This document shows, piece by piece, positions 22,544 to 33,987 of a DNA stretch of 64,000 nucleotides. Source of the DNA: Amoeboaphelidium protococcarum (taxonomy: Eukaryota; Aphelidiomycota; Aphelidea). The translations under genes and the position numbers were made by a program. The stretch's first letter is position 1. Each line of letters starts with the position of its first letter. Location: positions 2,792,687 to 2,856,686 of the forward strand of contig JALECJ010000257.1 of assembly GCA_023515745.1 (NCBI GenBank). The letters are read 5' to 3'. The notes beneath the pieces were generated by a model, which was not told where the DNA came from, ran no database searches, and saw only the letters and a program-made list of their open reading frames with translations.

Positions 22544-24664
22544 ATGGCATTATAGACTATCCTGACAGTGAGTGCTATCTTGGTAGCGTGTCCTTGGGTC
22601 CACGCGGCTCCGGTTAATGGCACTGGCTAATTGCACTATCCAAAAGCGTAACGTGGTGTTGACCCTTTGAATCCGTATCAGTAATTTGAAACACTGAATT
22701 CGTCGGTCACCTAGCAGTTCATTAATGACTAGAACAAACTAAGTGATGGTTATCTGTCCTCGTATCCGAGACGTGACGAGGTCAGTAAGCTGGTGAAAAA
22801 TGTTACTGGGTTTCCGGAGTACAGCTGCCCTGACAGATTCGGTGATTACTACTACTTCAGATTGAATGATCCTGCCAAAGCGCAACAAATGGTAATGAGA
22901 TAGCGTAGCTTTGATGAGAAGGAAGAGGTATTCTTCGACCCCAACACCTTGAGCTCTGATGGAAGCATCTCATTGAATACATACGCACTATCTGATGATG
23001 GGAAGTATTTTGCGTATGCTTTAAGTCAGAATGGCTCCGACTGGGTAACCGTGAAAGTGATGGATGCCAAGAGTAAGAAAGATTTGTCAGACAATCTTGT
23101 CAACGTAAAATTCTCAACTCTAACTTGGCTGAATGATAACTCTGGTTTTTTCTATAGTCAGTACTAACGTGGTGCAGATGCAGACAGTTAGACTCCGCCT
23201 ACGCTGTACTTTCACAAGGTGAATACGAAGCAGTAGGACGACATTGCAATTCTAAAGGCAACTTCTGCTGATCGCACTATCCAATCAACTCTCTCTCCAG
23301 ATAAATAGGTTCTAACAATTTCGGTTGGTGTTGGAAGTAAAAATGACATCTCAGTGTTGCCTTTGGCTGGTAACCCGCACCTCAAGCCGTTTCCAAAAGT
23401 GTAGTCTTTGGACGCAATTAATGGACACTTGGTTTCCTATATTGTCAACTACAATGACACGTATATCTTTTAAACGGATCAAGATGCGCCAAAGTCAAAG
23501 CTCATTTCTTATGATATCAAGACCAAAAAGTCTGCTGATCTGATCGCTGAAAAAGAGTTTCCATTGCTTGCTGCCGTTCCTGTTAAAAACAAGAAGTTGA
23601 TGGCAATATATGTGGAGGAGATGGCTTTTGTGTACTACGCTATTAGTTATGATAACAAGTCTTTGACTAAAATCTCGGTAGAAGCTGGGGCTATGTCATG
23701 CGGAACTTATAACTATCAGGAAAACGAATCGTTCATCGGCCAGGCAACTTATCTGAGCCCTGGTAAGATTTATCGTTTTGACTTGTCCGGTGAAGAGGTG
23801 GGTGTCAAAGTTGTCCGTGATATTAAAGTGCCTGTCGATCTGAGTGCATTTGAGTCAAAGCAGTTAAATTACACGTCTAAAGATGGCACAGTGGTTCCTA
23901 TGACTGTGATTGCGCGTAAAGACGTGATTAAGAACGGCTAGAATCCAACAGTGCTGTATGGATACGGTGGATTTGGCGTTTCACTGAGTCCTAGTTTTAC
24001 TAAGGAGATAGTATCATTTTTGAAACTTTCCAATGGCGTGTTTGCTGTGGCTAATATTCGCGGAGGAGGTGAGTTTGGCAAAAAGTGGCATGATGCTGGC
24101 AAGTAAGCTAACAAGTAGAATTCTTTTGATGACTTCTAGGCCGCAGCTTAATTCCTGATTTCAAGTGGATACACTTCACCTGCAAAACTGTCTATCTATG
24201 GCGCTAGTAATGGTGGGTTATTGACCGCGGCCTTGATGCTGTAGGCTCCATAGTTGTTCGGTGCGGTAATTGCAGACGTTGGACTCTTCGACATGTTGCG
24301 CTTCCATAAATTTCCTCCTGGCTAGCTGCACATTGAAGAATACGGAAATCCTGAAGTTGACGACTAGCGCAAGTATCTTTAGAAGTATTCTCCGTATCAT
24401 AACGTCAAGAGCAATGTGGACTATCCACCTACTTTAATAATAACTGGTGATTCTGATTAGCGTGTCGTCCCTTCTCACTCATATAAGTTTATTGCTGAAT
24501 TGCAATATTAGCAATAGAAGAACGCGTCTTTAGTTAATCCGTTATTGCTCAAAGTTATTCGTTCATCCGGCCACGGGGCTAATACTAATCAGCTGGGGCA
24601 ATAGCAGACTGCAGATATGTTGGTTTTCTTATCCAAAGCTCTAAAGTTTACAATTCAGCTCTGA
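22544..24664 (+). CDS. PREP: Prolyl oligopeptidase (S9A), with putative signal peptide
   Basis: A serine peptidase that cleaves short peptides after proline. The single frame encodes 706 residues, close to the family length of about 710. The catalytic triad is visible: Ser555 in [10 protein letters not shown], Asp638 in GDSDQRVVPSHS and His677 in SSGHGANT, at the spacing of the animal enzyme (554/641/680). The beta-propeller precedes the C-terminal hydrolase fold. Unlike the usual cytosolic PREP, the N-terminus ([20 protein letters not shown]) looks like a cleavable signal peptide, so secretion or delivery to a vacuole is inferred. There are dozens of in-frame TAA/TAG codons and a TGA stop. 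This gene is one of the clearest proofs of the genetic code. Confidence 0.96.
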
Positions 24665-25631
24665 ATTTGATCGATAACACGTAATAGGTAATAAAATACA
24701 TCGTTTTAAATGTTTTAAATGTTTTAGCCTTGTTGTAGACTTTCATGCCTTATTGTAACTTCAGAGTTGAGTTGCAATACAGTCATCAGCAAAGTACTCA
24801 ATATCAGTTGTGTTATTAGCCGCTTCTAGTTACAGTGCTTTTCAATTAATTGCTTAACATATTTAGGATTATTTCCAATCTGAAAATCAGTGGGAGAATG
24901 TATAAGAAATTATACGCAAAGTAAATGGAATATCAGACACTTGTTTGGGAAGGCTAGGTGGGTATTTAGAAGTATTCAAGAGAAAATATAAAAAACGAAC
25001 ATTTCAGAAAGCTCAGACCCAGGCATCCACTGGAATGGAAGACGCCCACCGTCATCAAGATCATGAAGATCATAGTTTCGGGTAAACGGGACGGAGCGCT
25101 TTCATCTTTAATGTTTGTATTTGTGTCTCTATTATTAACAGAGATTTGACGTAAGTACTTTATAAATGATTCTACAAAGCACATTCTTACTGAGAAAAGA
25201 ATGGTGGAGGAGTGATTTCGAAAGTTGATCAATTTTCCAATTGCCTAAGGTTAAGGCTTTGTACGTGATTAATGCGCGAGATCGGGTAATCGTTAATCTC
25301 GCGGCGACGCGACTTCGTACACAGGCCCCCGGAATACAATTACTCCTATCGTACTCCTGAACAGTATTTGTGTGAGATGGAACTAAGCTTGAACTCTCTC
25401 GCCAATGTGCGCGTTACGTTATTCTATCGTCACTCTGAATGATGAAAAGTATCAGTAACCAATTTGAAAAGGTCGCTGATATGCATTGGATTTTCATCCT
25501 CGATAATCGACACTACAGTACGTCAAGTACTGTACTAGCTGTATATATGCTAAAAGATCAGTGCAAGTTGAAGATACAAGATATTAGTTTCAATTAAAAT
25601 TTAGCAGCGATAGCAAAGGATACATAACACA
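24665..25631. other. Intergenic region with inverted repeats
   Basis: No gene is supported. Two structures stand out. One is a nested inverted repeat at 25260-25322 (outer arms TGTACG/CGTACA; inner arms CGCGAGAT 25275-25282 and ATCTCGCG 25296-25303). The other is a hairpin ACAGTAC/GTACTGT at 25515-25533. They may be regulatory or chance. Confidence 0.4.
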
Positions 25632-28274
25632 TCATTTACGTCCAACATTCATTATCATCTGGAGCAACACGTACTGATTAGATTCTAAGTCTTCTCTCTT
25701 TACGCCAAGCTTCTAGCTAAATTTCTTTACAATTGCTTCATACTGAGCAGGCTTCTCCTATCTTAATCCCTTAATCAGAATCTGACTTGCACTATAACTC
25801 ACTCTTACATCCGAATCGCGTACCAGTTGCCTAAAATAATTCATCCCTCCAATGGCCTCGGACATCTCCAGGTTGGCGTAGGCGCATTCAGCAATCATGA
25901 GGAGCAGAGCGGACAATACTTTAGAATAATTAATCCAATGCAGTTCACACGGTAAATCTTCATACATCTCGCTCGCACTTCTCGGTAGTTTATTAAATAT
26001 ATGATCTAGAATCTTGATATCTACCAAGCGAAGAAGATCTTTCTTGAATACCAACTTTCCAGCGAGGAGATTTTCAGAAGTGGATTAAACGTTTAAATTT
26101 TCTAGTAAAGACACCTTTTCGTATGAGGGAACCGTCACATTCCGGTAAATTAGCTCAAGCATTCTAGTAAGATTATCAATATGCGTTTCATTACCAGACA
26201 CCAAAGCATTAAGTGATTGATTGACCATTTTGAACAACGAATCCAGACTACCATCAGTTGATTACTTTTGATGCATTACCAACACTTCGACAATATCCAG
26301 ATACAGAGCCCTCACAATATAGCTCTATGACGCTGCCAATGAATAGAAAAGCTTTTCTAAATGACCAAATGCTTTGGAACTTCTAGGCACATTAATCAAA
26401 AGATTCGAGATTATCTGATATCCATGATATCTCTCCATGTAATGAGAACTTTCCAGCAGCGACATTATAAAGTTTTCATTATTGGTCGAAAACGAGTCAT
26501 TATTCACCACAGAGTCATACAGGCCTTGTAATCCAGACGGTAAAGACATTCTATCCTTAGCCAGTTACTCAAACGCGTACATGATGGCGACAAAGAGCGA
26601 CTTATCAATGAATGGCTTGGAAATATCCGCCTCCGAGTCCTTGTCAGAGAACCATCTAGGATCTTTTCGTACCTCCTACAAATAGACATACCTGACAAAT
26701 CTCTCTACAAACTTTACAGGGACATAACGCACAACATCAGATAAGTAGTCGGCAGCATCCAGTGCCTTCAAAACGTGATAAATGGCAGTCTGATCTTGCT
26801 CTGAAAAGAATACAGATTTATTAACACGGAGATCCCAGAGAATGTGTTGTTAGATAACGCCAAATAGATTGAATCTCGACAATGAACTAGAGCAGCTGGT
26901 GTAAACATCAAATATAAAATTGATACCGCCGAATGATTTCAACTAAGGAACTCTCAAATTATAATCATCTCCGAGAAGGAGGTAGCATAGAATCTATACT
27001 ACAACATCTTCAGCCGCCTAGCTTAAAAGAGGCTTTGGAATAAAACGCAGGTAATGCTCAATAACTTTGATATCGATATCCTTCAGTTTGCCAAAGTCTA
27101 CACAACCATTAACAGTGACATAGAGCAGAAAGCACTTCAGCGCGTTGTGCCATACAAAGGCAGTTGAGCATCCAGTATACAGCAGCCATTCTTATAGAAA
27201 AATCACCTTTTTAACAAGGTCATCCATAATCAAGTTAATCCTTATATTTCCAGAGTCGACAACTTTATCACCAATTTTCGCAACGTCTTCAAGTAGTTGG
27301 ACGTGAATACCAATGTTCACCAGCAAATCAAAACAAGAACTCTTGACTCGATCATCAGGATAAACAATCATCTCCATGAAGACTCCAAGCAGATTTTAGA
27401 CACCATCAACATCGCCTGAGCAGTAGAGATCGATAACAATCTTGATAAACACTGAGTAGAGCATTCGTTTACGCTGCGGAGATTCACTCACCACAAACAA
27501 TTCTTCAATCACAGCATCCAACTCTGCATGAGACAACTGTAATGCATCTTGATCAGAGTAGTTTTTAAAGATTGGTAATGCTGTGGTGTTTGATATTCGC
27601 CTTTGATCCAACAGTTTTATCTGCTTCTCAACTCTAACTGTGGTCACTACGGAGTTCAAGGTGTCTATGGATGGCTACTCGTCCAATGGTTGACAATCTT
27701 ATAAAGTCACCTACAATTTCTCCTTCTTGCCAATCTTTACTGGCACAACGAAATTGCGACCAAATATCCCACTCTGCAACAAAGCGACAGTTTTTTGGCG
27801 GTCTGTTGGCAATCCACGAACAATGTATGGTTGTCCCTATTACTAGCCAATTATTGACACCGGGCGATGTTCTGTACTTTGTTTCTACTGTAAAGCCAGT
27901 TTATCAAGCAATGGAATGAGCTGCGACTGAATAGAGGGCGACTTGCTAACCGACTTCAGTTTCATTAACACCTTATCCATCTCTGCATCTTTAACAACAG
28001 ACTATAAGTTACTGTTGAGCCAGTCCAGCATCTTTTGTATATAAAACTTGCCAACGGTCTATCTATCTTCATGATCAATCTAATTGTCTCCATACACAAC
28101 ACCAACCTTTTCTGATAACAATTAAACGAAATGGCTACTGACCAGTTGGGGATTCTATTAAAGCTGGTACTTCAAACCTGCACTGATGGCTATGGACGGC
28201 TCATCAACTGTAAAATTGGAATCGAATAGCTATCTGATATCACTATGCTTCTACTATTACTACTGCACCTTCAT
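25632..28274 (-). CDS. Large ARM/HEAT-like repeat protein of unknown function
   Basis: The 880-residue frame runs from ATG 28274 to TGA 25632-25634 without interruption. The N-terminus has a Q-run (MKVQQQQQKHS). The body is all-helical with repeating amphipathic helices typical of alpha-solenoids (SSCFDLLVNIGIHVQLLEDV, NALKCFLLYVTVNGCVDFGK, RMLELIYRNVTVPSYEKVSL). It ends with a well-ordered block, EAIGGMNYFRQLVRDSDVRV and SASQILIKGLRQEKP. I could not name the family. An alternative in-frame ATG lies at 28367. An adaptor or scaffold role is typical of such folds but is only inferred here. Confidence 0.7.
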
Positions 28275-28509
28275 TATTAGACTTTAGATTTAGTTGTGTT
28301 GTACAGTACAATAAAAGAACAATCTGCTAAAGTTTGAAAGTGAAACTGAAACGATCGCGCAGATCATTCTAAGGCTTCAATTTTTCTACAGCGCTTTTTA
28401 CATCAGTGGATACTATAAGGTGAGATGTAGTAATTTTCAATAGATCTGCAACAGAAATAATTCAAAATGTAATTTAAATACTATTTAATATAATCAATTA
28501 GTTAAATAT

Positions 28510-29244
28510 TCACTCGAAATCACTGTATTGATCATCGTCCATCAAGACATTACCATCTAAAAGTTCGTCCTCACTTTCAACAGTATTAGAACCCTCATTA
28601 TCACTACTCTGAATAGACTCATCGTCATCTGACTGCTAATCACCGTCAAAGTAATCCTCATTGTACTCAACCTCTGGCTCTTATAACTAGCCCAATTTTG
28701 AAGAGTTTAACTCGTTGATTTCTTGCCTGATTTTCATTTACTGATCAATCACATCGAGTCTTCCCATCAGTTTGATCATATTCTCATAGTTCTAAGCGCG
28801 ATAATCAACAGCTTATTGCAGTTTAGCAAGCTTTTCCACCAACTAAGGCTATGATATCAATTATGCCATATGCACGACTAAGATGACGCGTAACCATCTG
28901 GTCAGTGATAGAGACCGAGTATATCTAGACTGAAATCGCGTCATTATATGCTCAAGTAACGGCACGACATGCTTAGATGGCAGCTTATATACTGTTTTGG
29001 TGATGACTTTTTAATCTTGAACAGCCAGACATTCTTCCAGCATTTTCACATCTTTACTGTGAATCGCCTGACTCAACATTGACTGAAGAGAATCGACAGA
29101 GATTTTAGGCTAGGAGTTGTGTACTTCCACCGACATTTTATCAGTATCATTGAGCACCCTCAGAGCATGTAGCTTTTCCTCAATAGTAGCCTCCTTCCTA
29201 CTGGTATCAGTATTTCCATCATCTCTATGCCTTGGTTTGATCAT
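28510..29244 (-). CDS. Utp12-domain protein (WDR43/UTP5 C-terminal-like), without WD40 repeats
   Basis: The 244-residue product has a Utp12 domain at about residues 55-165 (AIHSKDVKMLEECLAVQD, YKLPSKHVVPLLEHIMTRFQ, SLTRWLRVILVVHMAQLISQ, VDYRAQNYENMIKLMGRLD), followed by a long acidic tail. This is the C-terminal domain of small-subunit processome proteins of the WDR43/Utp5 group, which act in pre-18S rRNA processing in the nucleolus. Those proteins normally carry an N-terminal WD40 propeller, and none is encoded here. The upstream sequence to 29600 shows no propeller-like frame. The gene may be split or reduced, or the propeller may be a separate gene. Confidence 0.8.
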
Positions 29245-29762
29245 TTTTCTCCTTGTTCAAAATTTCGCTTTTAGAATAGCGATAAAGAGAGATAGAAGTG
29301 AGTTTGAGTAGTTTTCTGATCATTTCGCGGTGCACTCAAATTTGACATGTGAAAATACGGCTCATGTAGTGTTCATTAAAATTTTTATCCTGAACGCATG
29401 TATCATGGTGATCTTATATGCGGACGGGTGATTCTTGTCAGTAAGTCACTATATACACAGTACGAAATAGTTTGAACGGGAAGTGAGGCAATGACGCGAT
29501 TTTTTCAATTCAGTGAACGAATGAAACGGGAGAGAGGCGACTACAGTATAAAAATTCTCATCACTCAGAACACTGATGGATGCTGCAAGCCTTTCGTTTC
29601 AAACTAACGAGGAAACTAACGAGGAAACAACACACGGACGTCTGTTTCAAGTCTTTCGTGTTATTAACACTGAGCTATTCTAAAAACAGTTTCATTCTCT
29701 GTTATAACTGTTGTGCACCTGTCATAATTCAACAAATCTAGTAAAGAAATAATTTTTAAACA

Positions 29763-30836
29763 ATGGGAAGACTGATTTCTGACAGTAGAACTACAAAGAG
29801 AAAATGTAAGTTAATATCCCTCTTCATTTAAGTTCGAATATGTATCGTTGTTGTTTTACATGTAGTAGATAAATCAACTTCCTGGTATTCCGAGTAGAAG
29901 AAGCGTGGTGCGTTCTTGCCAAATAGAGCTGCTGATCCTTTCAGCTTCTTTGCCTCCAGCTATGGTAGTAGAATTGTACACTCTGGCCGTTACGATGCGT
30001 TTCTGAGCCGGAATAATAACTTGCCCACGATCAGACGCAGACGTGGCAGGCAATTTGCTGAGGCGTCTCTTCGTATGTCTATCGAGTCAAGAAACGTGCA
30101 CTCTCAAGTACCTGGAATTCCACCTAAAAAGAAGAGTCGACTTGAAATTGCTGCCGAATCTGAGAATGATCCAGAAGCGATAAAACTGTTGAATCAATTA
30201 AAAGAGTATGAAAGAGAAAGAAGACATGAAACTGATGGTATCTATCCCACTTTCCCAGTGATAATGAGAAGAAGAAATGCACTTGTTCCACCAGTTGAGG
30301 AGTGTGACTCTGCTGAAATTTCCCGGCCAAGTTCTCGATTTGCTAGAAGCCCAACTGCGGACTCTGGTGATGATGATGATGATGATTATATTAGTACCCA
30401 ATAGCAGAACGCCGCTCTTGCTTCACTTACTCCAGAGCAATGGATTGGTATCATCTCTGGCTCTGGAGCTGCCTCAGGTGCAAGTTAGATGAATGATCTT
30501 AATGTTGGGTAAAGTAATGCGAATAATGATAATGACGATGGTATCAGCGATATTAGCAGCAGTGACAGCAGCAGTGATGAAGATGGCGATTAAATGGTAA
30601 GAGAACTTCATGGTTTATAGTATCCATCTGATGATATAAGTGAAGATGATGACTCTGAAGATTCTGATTCTGACAATGATAGCCATCGCCACTTTGGTGA
30701 TGAGTAAGACTCTGAAGATGACGACGACGACGATGATACCGATGGAAACCAAGATTCGGATGACAATCTATGCACTTGCATCACTTGTATTGAATCTAGA
30801 CTGAACCAGTCAACTGATGATGACTCTGATTACTGA
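29763..30836 (+). CDS. Hypothetical nuclear-type protein with acidic C-terminal half
   Basis: Exon 1 (29763-29805) joins exon 2 (29866-30836) across a 60-nt intron (GTAAGT...TGTAG), giving 337 residues. The N-terminal half is basic and Arg-rich (TIRRRRGRQFAEASLRM, PGIPPKKKSRLEIAAE) and the C-terminal half is dominated by Asp/Ser runs (SGDDDDDDYISTQQQ, SEDDDDDDDTDG). It ends with a CTCITC-like cysteine cluster. Basic clusters plus acidic tracts suggest a chromatin or nucleolar protein, but no family was recognised. The reading frame depends on TAA/TAG as Gln (several within 30400-30720). Confidence 0.55.
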
Positions 30837-31080
30837 AACTACTCCATGGCCATGTCTTTTAACTCTGGCGTCCCTTAACTGAAATATATTCAAATTTTTT
30901 TTTAATGATAAATTTTCAAAATATCTTCGTTCTTACATGTAGAAAGGCTGCTATATTCAAAGCAATCAATAAATATTACAGAGTTCAATATTTTTTAATC
31001 ATATTAGAATAAAATTCACACGAGCAAAAATTACATCCCCATAATCAGATGCACACGATAATTGTAAACATCGAAACTGT

Positions 31081-32043
31081 TCATTAATTATCAGGAACTA
31101 AAACTTTCAGGGCATCAGTCAGAGATACACAGCCAACACACTTTCTGTTCTAGTTCACAACCCAGACGCGGTGTGCACGAGTGGCCACCATTTTACCGAC
31201 AGCCAGAGACAGATGATCATTCTGACCAACTTCAAACACTGGGAATCGATCTTGTCCAGCTTCTACACCTTACGCATTACGTACATACTACACAAACTGA
31301 AACACTGGTTTATGCAACAGGGTGAAATTGTAGCGCTTCAAAGCATATTTAATATCAGATAAAGAGATTGAACCAACAATGGAACCATTCTTATCCAGAA
31401 TTGGGAGAGATGTGCGCTTGTTTTTGTGCATTAAAGACATCGCGGACCAGGTGGACGACTCAGCAGCAATAGACTGGATGTTCTCGTTGACAACCTTGAG
31501 TTCAGATAGACTCTTACGGAAAGCAGGCAACTGAGTACCAGCATTCTTGAACAGGTGAGCCATAACATTCGACTGTGTCAACACTCCAATCAACTCAGAC
31601 TCCTTCATGACGACAACGCGATGGATATCCTGACTAAATACAGACATGACCTCACGCAAACTAGTGTCATGAGTGATGGTGTAGAACGGATTGTTGTCAG
31701 ACAGGTCAGAGACCAGCTTCACCTCAACCATGCCATGATTGGTCATTCCTCTGCGCACAGCCTCCGAAATCTTCAACTCTTCTCCCTCCTTAATAGTCTT
31801 CTCTTCATGAACTTTCAGCAGGTACGCCACCAAGTCCTAGTAGTCAAACATGCCGACATACGCCTTCTTCTTTGCGTTATACACAGGGGCACTGCTAATG
31901 GAGTTCTCCACCAGAATCATTGCAGCCTCCTCAACCTTCATCTCTGAATCAATCACCACCGGCTTCTAGTCCTTAACTAGCTCACTCACCTTCAAATCCC
32001 AAACTTGGTCATGTTTTCCCAATCCCTAATGCTAATTCGTCAT
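31081..32043 (-). CDS. Four-CBS-domain protein, AMPK gamma (SNF4)-like
   Basis: The 320-residue protein is built from two Bateman modules. The four CBS motifs are recognisable by their conserved ends: SAPVYNAKKKAYVGMFDYQD, HRVVVMKESELIGVLTQSNV, RTSLPILDKNGSIVGSISLS and HRVWVVNQNRKCVGCVSLTD. CBS pairs bind adenine nucleotides. The four-CBS architecture and length fit the regulatory gamma subunit of the SNF1/AMPK kinase, which senses cellular energy, but some plant and protist CBSX proteins share it. The family assignment beyond CBS is inferred. It is divergent from the GCNA gene, 347 bp away. Confidence 0.8.
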
Positions 32044-32390
32044 ATTTAAACGTATAAATGTTATGTATGTGCTCCCAAGTACGGTAAGAAAGTCTTTATT
32101 ACTTGCTTAGTGATTGTCGGAGTTCAAAACAAGAGAGAAACAATGACGCGCGTCTGTGAAAGAACGAAATAGAGAACAGTTGAAGAGTGGCGGGTAATGC
32201 GCTTAAGCAGCGCGTCTAGTTTCAGACAAAATGAGGTGAAACTGTGGTTATTTCTGAGCTATCATCGCTGCTTTATATACATTATATATCCCATCTCAGT
32301 TCTTATTGTTTGTAAAGATTGTTTCTACTGCGCTTGTTACGTTCTTAATCCTTTGTCTTTTGGTCTTCAAGATAAAGATTTTGATTAGAG
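32044..32390. other. Divergent intergenic region
   Basis: This stretch of 347 bp lies between the starts of the CBS-domain gene and the GCNA gene and presumably contains both promoters. It has AT-rich segments around 32270-32310 (TATATACATTATATAT). No further feature is supported. Confidence 0.4.
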
Positions 32391-33880
32391 ATGGTCCGAG
32401 AGGTAAGGACTCCGATAGCATCTGCGACACCATAAAAGAAGAAGAACATTCGCTCTTAATTGTAACTACCTCAGATGCAGACAGTGAGTAACGTCGAGAA
32501 CAAGGTTGAAACCTTTGAGAAGACTTGCAATAGTAAAACTGTGGTGAGAAATGAGTAAGATGCACTGCAGAATTAAAATGCACCATCTAATCTCTAAGTT
32601 CAGTAATAAAATTTTAAGTTGAAGCGACTGTCTGACGCTTGTCTAGTGGAGAACGATGATGGTAGTAACTTTATCCATTGCACGTAAGAAGATGAATTTG
32701 AAACAACAACATTTATGAAGGATGATGATGATGATAAAGAAGGTTTAATAACGGATTAAACTGTGAATATTGCGGATAGATAGAAAAGATTTAGTATTAT
32801 AGTTTTGCAAGACTCTGACTCTGACTCTGAGGCGGAGGATGATACACGTCGGTAATTAGCTGGAGCTAATGGTGGACTTGATAGCGATACATTTTATGAT
32901 GCTGTATCCTATATAATCGATCTAACTGAGTAATGTGGTGACGACATTGCAGATACTCTGTATCTGGATTCTGATTCCAAAGGTGACCATCAAGAAGAGG
33001 TTGAATCTGACGATTAAGCTGATATTATCGTGAAGAGTATGAAAAAGATGACAATGATCAGCAGCGATTCTGAAGATGATAATGATGATTTAGCCAATGA
33101 GAATGCTCACCTGGAAATTAATATTCCAAAATCATCTCTAAAGCCTCAGAATAAGCGTATATCTGACTGGTCGGACGTGTTCAACCAGCCTCCAAAGACT
33201 CCTTTATAGAAGAAATTGATAGATAGTCCCATCAGCACACCTGCCTCAGTGAGGAAGCTGTTGTTCCACCAGAAGAACTCATAAGTGAAAGCTCTATCAA
33301 CGCGAGATCAACACAAATTAGCTGCGGAATATTTTGATGAGTTCAACTAGACTATATTTGATGGCAAACTTGAGAATGTTGAATTGAAATGGTCCAAAAC
33401 TTTGCGCAAGACAGCTGGAAGTGCAGAGTATTAAAAGGCGTCCACTCGGTGTAGCATAACATTGTCATAGAAGATCTTGGACACTAAGCGAAAGCTTCGA
33501 GAAACTTTAGCCCACGGTAAGATTACATTGAATTCTAGACGTTTATGCTACAAATTAATACGATTAACTGCTCACTTTCAATCAATGTAGAGATGTGTCA
33601 CTTGGCAGTATGGGTATTTAAAGATCTTAATCAGCCACCGCATGGAAAATGGTTCAAACACTACGCATCTTTATTTGAAGGTCATTACAGTAGCAAAGTG
33701 TTTGATGCTGATTTGGTAATTTAGGTTCCCATTAAGCACGACTACGAAATAACCTACAAGTACAACTATGTCTGTATCAATGAGGAATGTGGGCATATAT
33801 ACGGTAGACACTCTAAAAGTATTGATCTCACTGCGAAAGTATGTGGTCTCTGTAAAGGTAGGTTGTCGCTAATGAAGTGA
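32391..33880 (+). CDS. GCNA: GCNA/ACRC-type SprT metalloprotease with acidic, SIM-bearing N-terminus
   Basis: GCNA proteins are SprT-domain proteases that help clear DNA-protein crosslinks. The 471-residue product comes from exons 32391-33516 and 33591-33880 (74-nt intron). The N-terminal 290 residues are acidic and disordered, with hydrophobic-acidic patches resembling SUMO-interaction motifs (FSIIVLQDSDSDSEAED, VSYIIDLTEQCGDD). The SprT domain follows: EYFDEFNQTIFDGKL, LRETLAHEMCHLAVWV with the zinc-binding H-E-x-x-H (H375, E376, H379), and a C-terminal zinc ribbon (C-x4-C ... C-x2-C). The intron splits the Glu codon of HExxH. The start is fixed by an in-frame TGA three codons upstream. Confidence 0.93.
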
Positions 33881-33987
33881 TGGTGAATGAATTCTCAAAA
33901 ACGAATTTGTCTCTCTAAACTATTTATTCAACTTTATATCACGGATTCAACTCATTTCGCAATACCCAATGTGCAAAACCGATAAAA

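Noticed and set aside
22949-24400. The PREP region looking like a pseudogene full of stop codons
   Set aside because: All internal stops are TAA/TAG; with Gln at these positions the protein is full length with an intact catalytic triad.
24933-25232. Minus-strand ORF of about 98 codons, hydrophobic at its end
   Set aside because: It begins with TTG, its length is expected by chance when only TGA stops translation, and its composition is that of AT-rich noncoding DNA.
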